Source: Flavobacterium akiainvivens
GTDB lineage: Bacteria; Bacteroidota; Bacteroidia; Flavobacteriales; Flavobacteriaceae
NCBI RefSeq assembly: GCF_001278115.1
Contig: NZ_LIYD01000005.1
Location: forward strand, 2,616,781 to 2,680,780
Direction: 5' to 3'
DNA: 64,000 nt
Shown in pieces: positions 41,583 to 49,640 of the stretch. How positions within the stretch are numbered: position 1 is the first letter of the stretch; each line of letters begins with the position of its first letter. Under the pieces are notes generated by a model that was not told the origin of the DNA, did no database searches, and saw nothing but the letters and a program-made list of their open reading frames with translations. A program made the translations under genes and the position numbers.

Positions 41583-42804
41583 GTTCCATCATACTCTCCA
41601 CTATACTCTCTGCCGCTATAAACCCGCCCGTCCATGCATTCTGGAAGTTGAAACCGCCTGTAATGGCATCTATATCCAGCACTTCGCCGGTAAAGTAAAG
41701 CGTGTCATACAATTTGCTTTGCATGGTTTTAAAGTTGATTTCCTTAAGGCTGATGCCACCTGCCGTAACAAACTCCTCCTTAAAGGTACTTTTGCCGTTA
41801 ACCGGATATTCGCCACGGGTAAGCTCATTAGCCAGGGCATCGAGCTGTTTTTTATTGAGGTCGGCCCAGCGCGTTTCCGGGGTAATTCCGCTTGCTGTTA
41901 TCAGGCTTTCCCACAAACGCTTGGGGAAATCAAACGGGCACAGCTTGCCCACCGTTTTCTTGGCGTGTTCCTGTTTTAGCCCTTTCAGTATTTCTTCGCA
42001 TTCGGCATAATCAACCGTGTTGAGCCAGTTTACCATCAGCGTAAAGCGGTATTGCTTTGCAGCCAGCTCACGCGCTCCCCATGCACTAAGGCGCAGTATA
42101 CCCGGGCCGCTCATGCCCCAGTGGGTAATCAGCAACGGGCCGCTGGCCTCAAGCTTGCTGCCCTTTACTTTTACTTCAGCCAAAGCCGAAACACCCATAA
42201 GGTCTTTTATGCGCGGGTCTTTTATGTTAAAGGTAAAGAGCGATGGCACGGGCTCTACAATGCTATGCCCCAGTTCCTGCACCATGTCCCACATTTTTGG
42301 GTTGCTGCCGGTGGCCATAACCAGTATGGGCGATGTAAAGGTTTCGTTTTGAGTTTGTACTTTCCAGTGGCTTTCAGCTTTGTAAATAGATTGTATGCTC
42401 TGCCCGGTGAGAATCTGTATACCGTGTTTTTGGGCTGCTGCCAGAAAACAGTCTATTATGGTTTGTGAGCTATCGGTTACGGGGAACATCCTGCCGTCTT
42501 CCTCAATTTTGAGTTCCACCCCGTGGCGTTCAAACCACTCAATGGTATCGCCGCTGCAAAAACGGTTGAATGGCCCGCGCAGCTCCTTTTCCCCACGGGG
42601 ATAGAATTTTACCAAATCATTGGGGATAAAGCACGCATGGGTAACGTTGCACCGCCCCCCGCCCGAAACACGCACCTTGCTCAGCACTTCTTTACCACGT
42701 TCTAAAATGGCAATTTTTAGCTTAGGGTTGCGCTCGGCAATATTGATTGCCGTAAAAAAGCCTGCCGCGCCGCCACCGGCTATCAGTACATCATAGTTTT
42801 TCAT
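41575..42804 (-). CDS. BaiN/HI0933-like flavoprotein oxidoreductase
   Basis: A 409-residue FAD enzyme. The start MKNYDVLIAGGGAAGFFTAI gives the dinucleotide-binding GxGxxG. Then VRVSGGGRCNVTHACF near 58, VMATGSNPKMWD near 160 and the C-terminal FTGEVLDIDAITGGFNFQNAWTGGFIAAES. This is the HI0933/YhiN family; physiological substrate unknown. An in-frame upstream extension overlaps the GDPD gene and is not credible. The start codon overlaps the GDPD stop (ATGA), so they are coupled. Confidence 0.92.
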   Translation of the reverse strand: MKNYDVLIAGGGAAGFFTAINIAERNPKLKIAILERGKEVLSKVRVSGGGRCNVTHACFIPNDLVKFYPRGEKELRGPFNRFCSGDTIEWFERHGVELKIEEDGRMFPVTDSSQTIIDCFLAAAQKHGIQILTGQSIQSIYKAESHWKVQTQNETFTSPILVMATGSNPKMWDMVQELGHSIVEPVPSLFTFNIKDPRIKDLMGVSALAEVKVKGSKLEASGPLLITHWGMSGPGILRLSAWGARELAAKQYRFTLMVNWLNTVDYAECEEILKGLKQEHAKKTVGKLCPFDFPKRLWESLITASGITPETRWADLNKKQLDALANELTRGEYPVNGKSTFKEEFVTAGGISLKEINFKTMQSKLYDTLYFTGEVLDIDAITGGFNFQNAWTGGFIAAESIVESMMERG

Positions 42805-43478
42805 AGCCTTTCGGGGTAATCGCTTATTATGCCGTCTACACCCAGCGCTTTGCATCGGGCAATATCGGCAGGTTCGTTAACCGTCCATGTATAAATTTTG
42901 TAACCTGCCTCACGGGCTTTGGTTACGTTGCTTTCGGTCAGAAGCGTATAGTGCGGGTGCAGCGCTACGGCTTTGAACTCATCGGCCCATTCCCATGCCT
43001 GGGTAACGCTGGCCTGGGTGAGTATGCCCAGCGGAATATTAGGGTTAATCCTGCTCATGTTTTGCAGTTCTTCCCTTTGGAAGCTGCTTACCACAAAATC
43101 GGTATAGGCATAGCCTTTTTCGGCCACATAACGTTCTATAAAATCGCTGACTGGCTGTGCCGTGTGGCGGCCTTTCATTTCAATATTTACCAGGCTTTTT
43201 TTACCCACCATATCAAAAACCTCATCTAAAGTTGGTATGGTGTGCCCGCCTTCAACCATAAGGGCTTTCAACTCGTTAAGCGAAAGCTTGTGCACCTCGC
43301 CGCTGCCGTTTGTAATGCGGTCTACCGTAAAATCATGAATAACCACCAGCTCTCCGGTAGCACACACGTGTACGTCGAGCTCTACGGCATTACAGCCCAT
43401 TTGCAGCGCTTTTTCAAACGAGGCAAGGGTATTTTCGGTAACGTGGGCTTTGGCGCCCCTGTGGCCTATTTTGAGCAT
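42801..43478 (-). CDS. Glycerophosphodiester phosphodiesterase
   Basis: A 225-residue TIM-barrel GDPD: IGHRGAKAHVTENTLASFEKALQMGCNAVELDVH (catalytic His and Glu/Asp metal ligands), VVIHDFTVDRITNGSG (second His), LVNIEMKGR and YTWTVNEPADI. No signal peptide, so cytoplasmic. It releases glycerol-3-phosphate from deacylated phospholipids. It overlaps the flavoprotein by 4 bp. Confidence 0.94.
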   Translation of the reverse strand: MLKIGHRGAKAHVTENTLASFEKALQMGCNAVELDVHVCATGELVVIHDFTVDRITNGSGEVHKLSLNELKALMVEGGHTIPTLDEVFDMVGKKSLVNIEMKGRHTAQPVSDFIERYVAEKGYAYTDFVVSSFQREELQNMSRINPNIPLGILTQASVTQAWEWADEFKAVALHPHYTLLTESNVTKAREAGYKIYTWTVNEPADIARCKALGVDGIISDYPERL

Positions 43479-43515
43479 TTAGACGAGTATTAGCAAGTGT
43501 TGTAAACAAGAAAAT

Positions 43516-43770
43516 TTATTTTTCAAATTGTTCGAAGGTCTTTATTAACGTACTCACAGGTGCGTCAGACTTTCCTATGTTTTTCAAATCAAAACGTTCC
43601 TTAATTGCTTTCGCAACTGAACTATTAACGACATTCCTTTCGTTATTCTCAAGTAAATCCAAATAATCTTGCATCAATTCTTTATCATTCTGAATGAATA
43701 AAAACAGACTGTCTGTTATATCTGCTGTAAATTTATCAATTGCTTTTTGGGTAAATTCGTTAATTTTCAT
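43516..43770 (-). CDS. Small hypothetical protein
   Basis: An 84-residue helical, acidic cytoplasmic protein (MKINEFTQKAIDKFTADITDSLFLFIQNDKELMQDYLDLLENNERNVVNSSVAKAIKERF). No family recognised. Clearly more A/T-rich than its neighbours, so possibly acquired. It has its own -7 box (43810-43817). The style recalls small phage- or TA-associated proteins, but no partner gene is seen next to it. Confidence 0.72.
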   Translation of the reverse strand: MKINEFTQKAIDKFTADITDSLFLFIQNDKELMQDYLDLLENNERNVVNSSVAKAIKERFDLKNIGKSDAPVSTLIKTFEQFEK

Positions 43771-43809
43771 AATTGGTTTATTTTAGGTTATTTACAAATT
43801 GTAATACCG

Positions 43810-43817
43810 CAAAGATA
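43810..43817 (-). promoter_or_regulatory. Promoter -7 box of the 84-residue protein gene
   Basis: Minus strand TATCTTTG, 40 bp before the start. Confidence 0.6.
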
Positions 43818-43869
43818 CTTTTTTGGCAGCGGTTTGGCAGATTGTTTTACAACCGAACCGCTTTTTTGA

Positions 43870-43877
43870 TATTTTTG
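43870..43877 (+). promoter_or_regulatory. Promoter -7 box of the 43907 gene
   Basis: TATTTTTG lies 30 bp before the TTG start at 43907 and excludes the longer frame that begins further upstream. Confidence 0.6.
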
Positions 43878-43906
43878 AGGTAAGCCAACCTTATAACCCC
43901 ACTCTT

Positions 43907-44716
43907 TTGAAGCATATTGCCTTTATAATAATCCTTTCACTTGTTGCCTCGTGTAAAGAAAAGCATGCGGAGTCAGCCAAAAATGATACTGTTGTGGTAT
44001 ATAGTCTTGAAGACTGGTTTAAAAACAAGGATAAAAAAGTAAAGGTGGTAGACACGCTGTGTATTTCTGAAGAAAAGCGGGCACGAGAAGATATTGCCAG
44101 CAAAAAGTGGACGTACACTTTTTTATACGGACTGGTAAGCTATGATTACAGCAACACAGAAATGAAAGCCCTGCTTTCTAAACACTCTATTGCTTTGGCA
44201 CAGGGCGATGTATCGTGCATAAGACCCCCGGAAGGTTTTAGATGGCGCTGCTATGAAAAGCTTATGAACGCTGCCATTGAAGACGAATTTGGCAAAAACT
44301 TTATTGATTCGCTACGGCATATTGCCGATGTGAGCTACATTAAAAATCATCCCAAACAGATTTTCAGCTTTTATGAATGCGATACAGAATCAAGGTATTC
44401 TGCCGCCAAAAGCTATGATGATTTCCTGAAAATGCCCGAAGATGACTTTATAAAAACGCTAAACTACCCAGGTTTAACTAAAGAACAACAACAAAAATTA
44501 AAGGCAAACACAGAAGTTACCTTTATTATCTATAAAAACGGTACTGTAGGGAATATTAGTGTCAGGAGCGATTTCAGTATAGCAAATAACAAAGAATTTG
44601 CACGGTATTTTGAAGCCCGGGCCATTGCCTTTGTAAAAAAAGCCAAATGGAAACCCGCACTATACAGAGGCATACCGGTAAACAGCGATATGGACCTCAA
44701 CTTATACAATAAATAA
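43907..44716 (+). CDS. Lipoprotein with TonB C-terminal-like domain
   Basis: A 269-residue protein if started at TTG 43907, which begins a clean lipoprotein signal (KHIAFIIILSLVASCKEK, Cys near 16) just downstream of a -7 box; no ATG fits. The middle holds a Cys-containing segment (SCIRPPEGFRWRCYEKLM). The end (EVTFIIYKNGTVGNISVRSDF ... AIAFVKKAKWKPALYRGIPVNSDMDLNLYNK) resembles the TonB C-terminal fold found in many secreted Bacteroidota proteins. Function unknown. Convergent with the DUF6268 gene, separated by one base. Confidence 0.75.
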   Translation: MKHIAFIIILSLVASCKEKHAESAKNDTVVVYSLEDWFKNKDKKVKVVDTLCISEEKRAREDIASKKWTYTFLYGLVSYDYSNTEMKALLSKHSIALAQGDVSCIRPPEGFRWRCYEKLMNAAIEDEFGKNFIDSLRHIADVSYIKNHPKQIFSFYECDTESRYSAAKSYDDFLKMPEDDFIKTLNYPGLTKEQQQKLKANTEVTFIIYKNGTVGNISVRSDFSIANNKEFARYFEARAIAFVKKAKWKPALYRGIPVNSDMDLNLYNK

Positions 44717-44717
44717 C

Positions 44718-45665
44718 CTACAACTTGTAAGACAGCCCCACATTGAGGTAAAAAGACGGGTCTGGCTGCGCACTGAATTCATAATCATCAAATGTATTAT
44801 TGATCTCGGCAATGCGCGATGCCGGTATGTACAGCATCCCGGTTTTTAGTGTACCTATAAAATGTTTAGAAAAACAATGCTCATAGGTTACGCCCGTCAT
44901 GAGTTCCATTTGGTTAAACATATAGGTTTTACTGCTGCCGTTGTAGCCGCTTATGTAAAAATTGGTGGTGCTAAGCTCTGTTCCTAACGACAGCCTGCCT
45001 TCTTTAAACACATCCTTTTTCATAAAAATGCGCTGCGGCAGTATAATATCAAGCACCCAGCCGCTTTTCAGCTTTTTCTCGTAGGTAAAGGTTGGCACTA
45101 TGGGCACTATCGAACTGGGGTCGATAATACCCAGTAGCCCCAGCGTCATCTTGGTTGTGGCATCAGCCTTTAGCAACAACGTGGCCGATACCATACCCGT
45201 TACACGCTCAAAACCATCGTTACCCCCGGTGGGTATAACGCTTGCGCTGTAAATGGCCGTTTTGCCAAAAAGCGTGGAGAACCGTGTAAGGCTAAGCCCT
45301 GTGGCATAATAATGCAGGTCTGATTTTGTATCGCCCAGTCCGCCGCCTTCGGTTTCAGAATACATATAATTGTAAAACAGCCCGGCGCTAAATATCCATT
45401 TGCGGTTTTTTATAAAATTGATGTTGGCATTCACACGGGTTTGGTGCATCTGGCTTACTTTACCTTCGGGCAGCTTTGTACCGTCTCCCAGCTTAGAACT
45501 GTAGTTAAAAGGTGCAACATAGCGCTGCTCTACATTAAACAGCCGCGTAAACGGAAACTTATCGGCCGCCATTTGCAATGCCTTTTGGGGTAGGCTGTCT
45601 TTTACCTGCCCATAACCCATAAGGCAGGTAAACACAGCCAGAAACAACAATTTGTATCTGTTCAT
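44718..45665 (-). CDS. DUF6268 outer-membrane beta-barrel protein
   Basis: A 315-residue protein with signal peptide (LLFLAVFTCLMGYGQ) and alternating amphipathic strands with aromatic ends, finishing in FYLNVGLSYKL, a usual barrel terminus. Matches DUF6268 by length and by its position next to LytTR-type two-component genes (from memory). Cotranscribed with the 45687 gene (21 bp gap). Likely a target of the LytTR regulator through the sites at 46158-46233. Confidence 0.82.
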   Translation of the reverse strand: MNRYKLLFLAVFTCLMGYGQVKDSLPQKALQMAADKFPFTRLFNVEQRYVAPFNYSSKLGDGTKLPEGKVSQMHQTRVNANINFIKNRKWIFSAGLFYNYMYSETEGGGLGDTKSDLHYYATGLSLTRFSTLFGKTAIYSASVIPTGGNDGFERVTGMVSATLLLKADATTKMTLGLLGIIDPSSIVPIVPTFTYEKKLKSGWVLDIILPQRIFMKKDVFKEGRLSLGTELSTTNFYISGYNGSSKTYMFNQMELMTGVTYEHCFSKHFIGTLKTGMLYIPASRIAEINNTFDDYEFSAQPDPSFYLNVGLSYKL

Positions 45666-45686
45666 TGATTGATTGATGATTTTGGT

Positions 45687-46136
45687 TTACAGCAGCTGTA
45701 CGCTTGCCGCATTGTAGTTAAGTACAAACACACGGCTACACAATTGCTTTATACGGTGCTTGTCTATAATTCCGTTAAGGCTTTCGCGGCCAGTGCCTGC
45801 GCCTGATACATATACAAACCACAGCTCCTTTACACGCTTAAGGCGCTTTAGCCTGCGGGTTTCGCCCAGCATAAGCTTCAGGGCACCTTTGTCTTCACTG
45901 CCGTAAAAGCACACACCGGCGGTAATGGCCTCGCTCGATACTATGCTAACCTTGCTAAAAGGGTCTACAAGCTCCAGGTTTCCGGGATACGACTCTTTAA
46001 ACCGCACCAGGTCGGCAGCCTGCACCATAAGCACTTCCTCCTGTTCTTCGGGCAGGCCCAGCGCCTGTATCTGGCTGGCAAGGCGTATCATTTCGTTTAC
46101 ACACATACTTTCTTTTTTGGGCAAAGAAAAGCCCAT
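45687..46136 (-). CDS. Hypothetical protein divergent from the LytS/LytTR operon
   Basis: A 149-residue protein without signal peptide. Helical N-half (MCVNEMIRLASQIQALGLPEEQEEVLMVQAADLVRFKE) and a strand-rich C-half (VKELWFVYVSGAGTGRESLNGIIDKHRIKQLCSRVFVLNY). The start could be ATG 46136 or 46106. No family recognised; possibly a small cytoplasmic partner of the DUF6268 barrel, since it is the first gene of that transcript. Confidence 0.6.
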   Translation of the reverse strand: MGFSLPKKESMCVNEMIRLASQIQALGLPEEQEEVLMVQAADLVRFKESYPGNLELVDPFSKVSIVSSEAITAGVCFYGSEDKGALKLMLGETRRLKRLKRVKELWFVYVSGAGTGRESLNGIIDKHRIKQLCSRVFVLNYNAASVQLL

Positions 46137-46157
46137 AAACAAAACCCTTTTGGTTAT

Positions 46158-46233
46158 TTATACAAACCGCCCATTATTTTATACAAAACCCGTAAAGGGG
46201 TGTTTTGTATAATAAAACACAGGTTTTGTACAA
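46158..46233. promoter_or_regulatory. Four LytTR-like sites as two mirrored 21-bp pairs
   Basis: TTATACAAAC (46158) and TTATACAAAAC (46179) lie 21 bp apart; on the other side GTTTTGTATAA (46202) and GTTTTGTACAA (46223) also lie 21 bp apart and are the inverse orientation. LytTR regulators are known to bind pairs of short direct repeats on one DNA face (about two helical turns apart). One pair faces the DUF6268 transcript and the other the kinase operon. Confidence 0.7.
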
Positions 46234-46262
46234 TTTAACCTCCCCAAGCCACCAAACACACG

Positions 46263-46270
46263 TACCTTTG
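46263..46270 (+). promoter_or_regulatory. Promoter -7 box of the kinase operon
   Basis: TACCTTTG lies 19 bp before ATG 46290 and about 30 bp after the last LytTR-like site. Confidence 0.65.
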
Positions 46271-46289
46271 TGTTACCTACTACAACTAC

Positions 46290-47402
46290 ATGGGCAAGAA
46301 GAGCATAAGCGAAAAAAACATAAAGCTGATAAGCATTATTACCGAAAAACGGTATTGGGTATGGCGGCATATTATATTGCTATCGGCCTTTGTAATGCTG
46401 CAGCAAAGCGCCCGCGTGCTTTTCCAGATGGATTACCAGGACCAGTTTGAGGGCAATTGCGGCATATACCAGGCGCTGCTACCTTTTGTTATTTTTACCA
46501 GCATACTGTATATAAACATTTACCTGCTTATGCCGGTGTTTTTTAAAGGTAAATACATACAATACCTGTGGCTGGTTATTGCCATAGTTATGGCGGGGCT
46601 GCTGCTTATGCGTTATGTAGCGGCTACGTTTCTTGACCCTTACCGCATAGTGCCTAAAACAAAAGAAATAAACTCTGCTGCCGAGCTGCTGGCCGCCACC
46701 ATATTTGTAATACCGATTGTACTGGCCACCAGTACCGCCCGGCTTATGCAAAAGTGGATCAGGGACCGTGAGCGCCTTAACGAGCTGGACAAACTTACGG
46801 TAGATATGGAGCTTACAGCCTTAAAAAACCAGATAAACCCGCACTTTTTGTTTAACATGCTCAACAATGTAAACACGCTGGTGCGTACACGCCCCGGAAG
46901 TGCATCGGAAGTTATTGTAAAACTATCGGAGTTTTTGCGCTACCAGCTGTATGAAAACGATACCGAAACCACATCGCTCGATAAAGAGTGTGCTTTCCTG
47001 TCTAACTTCCTGAACCTGGAAAAAATACGCCGCGATAACTTTAGCTTTACCGTAAACTGCACCACCCCGGGCACTAATGCGGCAACTGTGCTTATACCGC
47101 CCAACCTGTTTACCACCTTTGTAGAAAATGCTATTAAGCACAGTGTAGACCTTAGTGGCAAAGAAGCTTATGTAGCCATACAAATTACTGCCGAAGCCCA
47201 ACAGCTGCATTTTAGCTGTACCAATTCGCAAAGCGAAGACGAGACATGGCGCGACAGCAAAAGTGGCGGGCTTGGCCTTGCCAACATTAAACGCAGGCTG
47301 GAACTGCTGTATTGCAACCGCTACAGCCTGGAGTGTAATGATGCCACAACCACCTATACCGTAACCCTAACCCTGCCGTATGAACTGTATTATAGTAGAT
47401 GA
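46290..47402 (+). CDS. LytS/YehU-type sensor histidine kinase
   Basis: A 370-residue membrane kinase with four hydrophobic helices (VWRHIILLSAFVMLQ, IYQALLPFVIFTSILYINIYLLM, YLWLVIAIVMAGLLLM, AAELLAATIFVIPIVLA). The His_kinase domain starts with LKNQINPHFLFNMLNNVNTL (phospho-His), and the HATPase part has PNLFTTFVENAIKHSV and GGLGLANIKRRLELLY. This is the short 2TM/LytS group that pairs with LytTR regulators. It overlaps the regulator gene by 23 bp. Confidence 0.93.
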   Translation: MGKKSISEKNIKLISIITEKRYWVWRHIILLSAFVMLQQSARVLFQMDYQDQFEGNCGIYQALLPFVIFTSILYINIYLLMPVFFKGKYIQYLWLVIAIVMAGLLLMRYVAATFLDPYRIVPKTKEINSAAELLAATIFVIPIVLATSTARLMQKWIRDRERLNELDKLTVDMELTALKNQINPHFLFNMLNNVNTLVRTRPGSASEVIVKLSEFLRYQLYENDTETTSLDKECAFLSNFLNLEKIRRDNFSFTVNCTTPGTNAATVLIPPNLFTTFVENAIKHSVDLSGKEAYVAIQITAEAQQLHFSCTNSQSEDETWRDSKSGGLGLANIKRRLELLYCNRYSLECNDATTTYTVTLTLPYELYYSR

Positions 47403-48096
47403 TGAGCCGCTGGCACGCGAAGGCCTTGAGGCCCTCCTGGCCGAAGTTAGCGATATTGAGGTATTGGGCCGCTTTTCTAACGCGCCCACAGCACTGGCAT
47501 TTTTAGAAACCACTTCGCCCGATGTGGTTTTCCTGGATATACAAATGCCCAAGGTTACAGGGCTTGAATTTGCCGCACGGGTACCCGCCACTACTATGAT
47601 AATTTTTACCACAGCCTACTCTCAGTATGCCCTGCAAAGCTATGAGCTTGATGCCATAGACTACCTGCTGAAGCCCATTGAAAAGCACCGGCTGGAAAAG
47701 GCGGTTGCCAAGGCCACCCAGTACAAAACCCTGCTGAGCGACCAAACCGAAAAAAGCGTGGTGGAAGATACCGGCAACGACTTTTTGCTTATTAAGGCCG
47801 ACAGGCGCTACTACAAGGTTAATTATAACGAAATCCTGTTTATTGAAGGACTTAAGGACTATGTGGTGCTCTACACGCAAAAGCAAAAGCTTATTACCGC
47901 CATGAACCTGAAGACCATACAGCAAAAGCTAAACCCGCAGGATTTTATGCGCGTAAGCAAATCCTACATTGTAAATATTAAGGGGGTTGACAGTTTTGAC
48001 ACCCACATACTGTACATTGGCGAACACGAAGTACCCCTTGGCGAGGTATATAAAAACGAATTCTTCAGCCGTTTTCTGGGTAACCAGGGCGAATAA
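47380..48096 (+). CDS. LytTR family response regulator
   Basis: A 238-residue regulator. Receiver domain (residues 1-118) with CIIVDDEPLAREGLEALL, the phospho-Asp in DVVFLDIQMPKVTG and IDYLLKPIEKHRL. LytTR DNA-binding domain (residues about 130-235): DFLLIKADRRYYKVNYNEILFIEGLKDYVVLYT and RVSKSYIVNIKGVDSF. Operon with the kinase; candidate binding sites lie in front of the operon. Confidence 0.95.
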   Translation: MNCIIVDDEPLAREGLEALLAEVSDIEVLGRFSNAPTALAFLETTSPDVVFLDIQMPKVTGLEFAARVPATTMIIFTTAYSQYALQSYELDAIDYLLKPIEKHRLEKAVAKATQYKTLLSDQTEKSVVEDTGNDFLLIKADRRYYKVNYNEILFIEGLKDYVVLYTQKQKLITAMNLKTIQQKLNPQDFMRVSKSYIVNIKGVDSFDTHILYIGEHEVPLGEVYKNEFFSRFLGNQGE

Positions 48097-48099
48097 AAA

Positions 48100-48121
48100 A
48101 AGGTTGCCCGAGGGCAACCTT
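48100..48121. terminator. Two-way terminator between the regulator and the amylase gene
   Basis: The perfect stem AAGGTTGCCC/GGGCAACCTT with a 2-nt centre, A run before and T-rich after. Confidence 0.9.
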
Positions 48122-48142
48122 CTATATCAGTTTCTTCAAGAA

Positions 48143-49579
48143 TTACTGGGTTAGTATCCAGTACTGCCAGCCTTCTGCCTCTATTTTCTGTTTGTCTTTA
48201 AAGGTAACTTTTTCACCCGTCATGTAATTGGTAAACGTACCATCTACCGGTATATTAAAAGTTATAGGCTGCTTGCTTAAGTTAGCCACATAAATTACCT
48301 TTTTACCATCTTTTTCGCGCTCAAATGCAAGAACAGACTCTGTATCGCTTGTATACAGCAACTTAAACGATGCCGGTTTCTTACCGCCGTTTAGGGCAGG
48401 GTTTTCGTTTTTAAGTTTGCCCAGCTTTTCATACACGGCAAACATTTTGCCTGCGTTTTTATCAATAGGGTCCTGCTCAAAGAATTTAAGGCGTTTTTTA
48501 ACGTCATATTCCTGTCCGGTGTAAATAAGCGGCATGCCCGGCATAACATAGGTAAGCGCGGCAAAAGCTTCAGCACCTCCATCAAGGCGTTCGTATTCGG
48601 TACCGTTCCAGGCGTTTTCGTCGTGGTTAGAGGTAAAGTTCATAAAAATGTCATCAGCCTCATACTTACCCGGCCTTTCGGCAAGGAACTTCTTCAAATC
48701 CACCACTTGCTTTTTACCCTTAGCCACATCGTTCATCAGGTGGTGTGCCACCCAGCCGTAGCCCATATCAAACTGGCCTTTCAGTAGGTATTCCTTGTCT
48801 GATTCCATAAGCATGAATACGGGCTTTACTTCTTTCAATTTTGGTATGGCGTAGTTCCAGAATTCGGTAGGCACGTTATCGGCCACATCACAACGGAAAC
48901 CGTCTATGCCCTGCTCCTTAACCCAGTACAGCATTTCGTTTGTCATGGGCTCATAGAGCGTCTTGCTTTTGTAGTCAAGGTGGGCCACATCAGTCCAGCC
49001 CCATGGCTCGCCGGTTTCGGGGTTAAGCGGGTCGGTTACCTCACCTTTTTTGTTTTTCTCGTAATACTCCGGGTGCTCGGTAATCCATTTGTGGTCCCAC
49101 CCGGTGTGGTTGGCCACCCAGTCCAGTATTACATACATGCCGTTATCGTGTGCGGTTTTAACCAGCTTTTGAAAATCCTCCAGCGTACCCAAATCAGGGT
49201 TAATGGCCGTATAATCAGTAATGGCGTAGTAGCTGCCCAGGTATTTTTTCTTTTCGGCCGGGTCGGTAATATCTTCGATAGACTTATCTGCCGTGGCCTT
49301 CCTGCGCTTCATAGAAATGGGGTACACCGGCATAAGCCATACTACCTTAACGCCGAGTTCCTTCAGCTTGGGGATGTCTTTGGTAAATTCGTTAAACGTG
49401 CCTTCCGGCGAATAGTTACGGATGTTTGCCTCATAAATCACGGCATTTTCCATCGTGGCATCGCTAACGGGTGCAATGGTAGCCTCCGGTTTTGCCGAAG
49501 TCTCCTCTGTTTTCTTATCGTCCTTACAGCCGGTGGCAAGTAGTGCCAATGCCATAAGGGTTGTTAGTGTTTTTTTCAT
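48143..49579 (-). CDS. GH13 alpha-amylase family lipoprotein
   Basis: A 478-residue lipoprotein (signal LMALALLATGCKDDKK, Cys near 18; acidic after). The GH13 regions: YVILDWVANHTGWD (I), GFRCDVADNVP (II, nucleophile Asp), MLMESDKEYL (III, acid/base Glu), NFTSNHDENAWNG (IV). A C-terminal beta domain ends WQYWILTQ. Cleaves alpha-1,4-glucans. It is probably anchored in a membrane facing the periplasm or outside. Last gene of the minus-strand maltodextrin group. Confidence 0.93.
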   Translation of the reverse strand: MKKTLTTLMALALLATGCKDDKKTEETSAKPEATIAPVSDATMENAVIYEANIRNYSPEGTFNEFTKDIPKLKELGVKVVWLMPVYPISMKRRKATADKSIEDITDPAEKKKYLGSYYAITDYTAINPDLGTLEDFQKLVKTAHDNGMYVILDWVANHTGWDHKWITEHPEYYEKNKKGEVTDPLNPETGEPWGWTDVAHLDYKSKTLYEPMTNEMLYWVKEQGIDGFRCDVADNVPTEFWNYAIPKLKEVKPVFMLMESDKEYLLKGQFDMGYGWVAHHLMNDVAKGKKQVVDLKKFLAERPGKYEADDIFMNFTSNHDENAWNGTEYERLDGGAEAFAALTYVMPGMPLIYTGQEYDVKKRLKFFEQDPIDKNAGKMFAVYEKLGKLKNENPALNGGKKPASFKLLYTSDTESVLAFEREKDGKKVIYVANLSKQPITFNIPVDGTFTNYMTGEKVTFKDKQKIEAEGWQYWILTQ

Positions 49580-49610
49580 ATCAAGGTTTGGTTATAGCTT
49601 TATTAGAAAC

Positions 49611-49631
49611 TGTCGCGACAACGTAACGACA
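49611..49631. promoter_or_regulatory. Possible operator before the amylase lipoprotein gene
   Basis: The perfect palindrome TGTCGCGACA has a CG centre, and the next bases repeat ACGTAACGACA. LacI-type operators often have a CG centre; binding is an inference. Confidence 0.35.
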
Positions 49632-49640
49632 ATTTACAAC

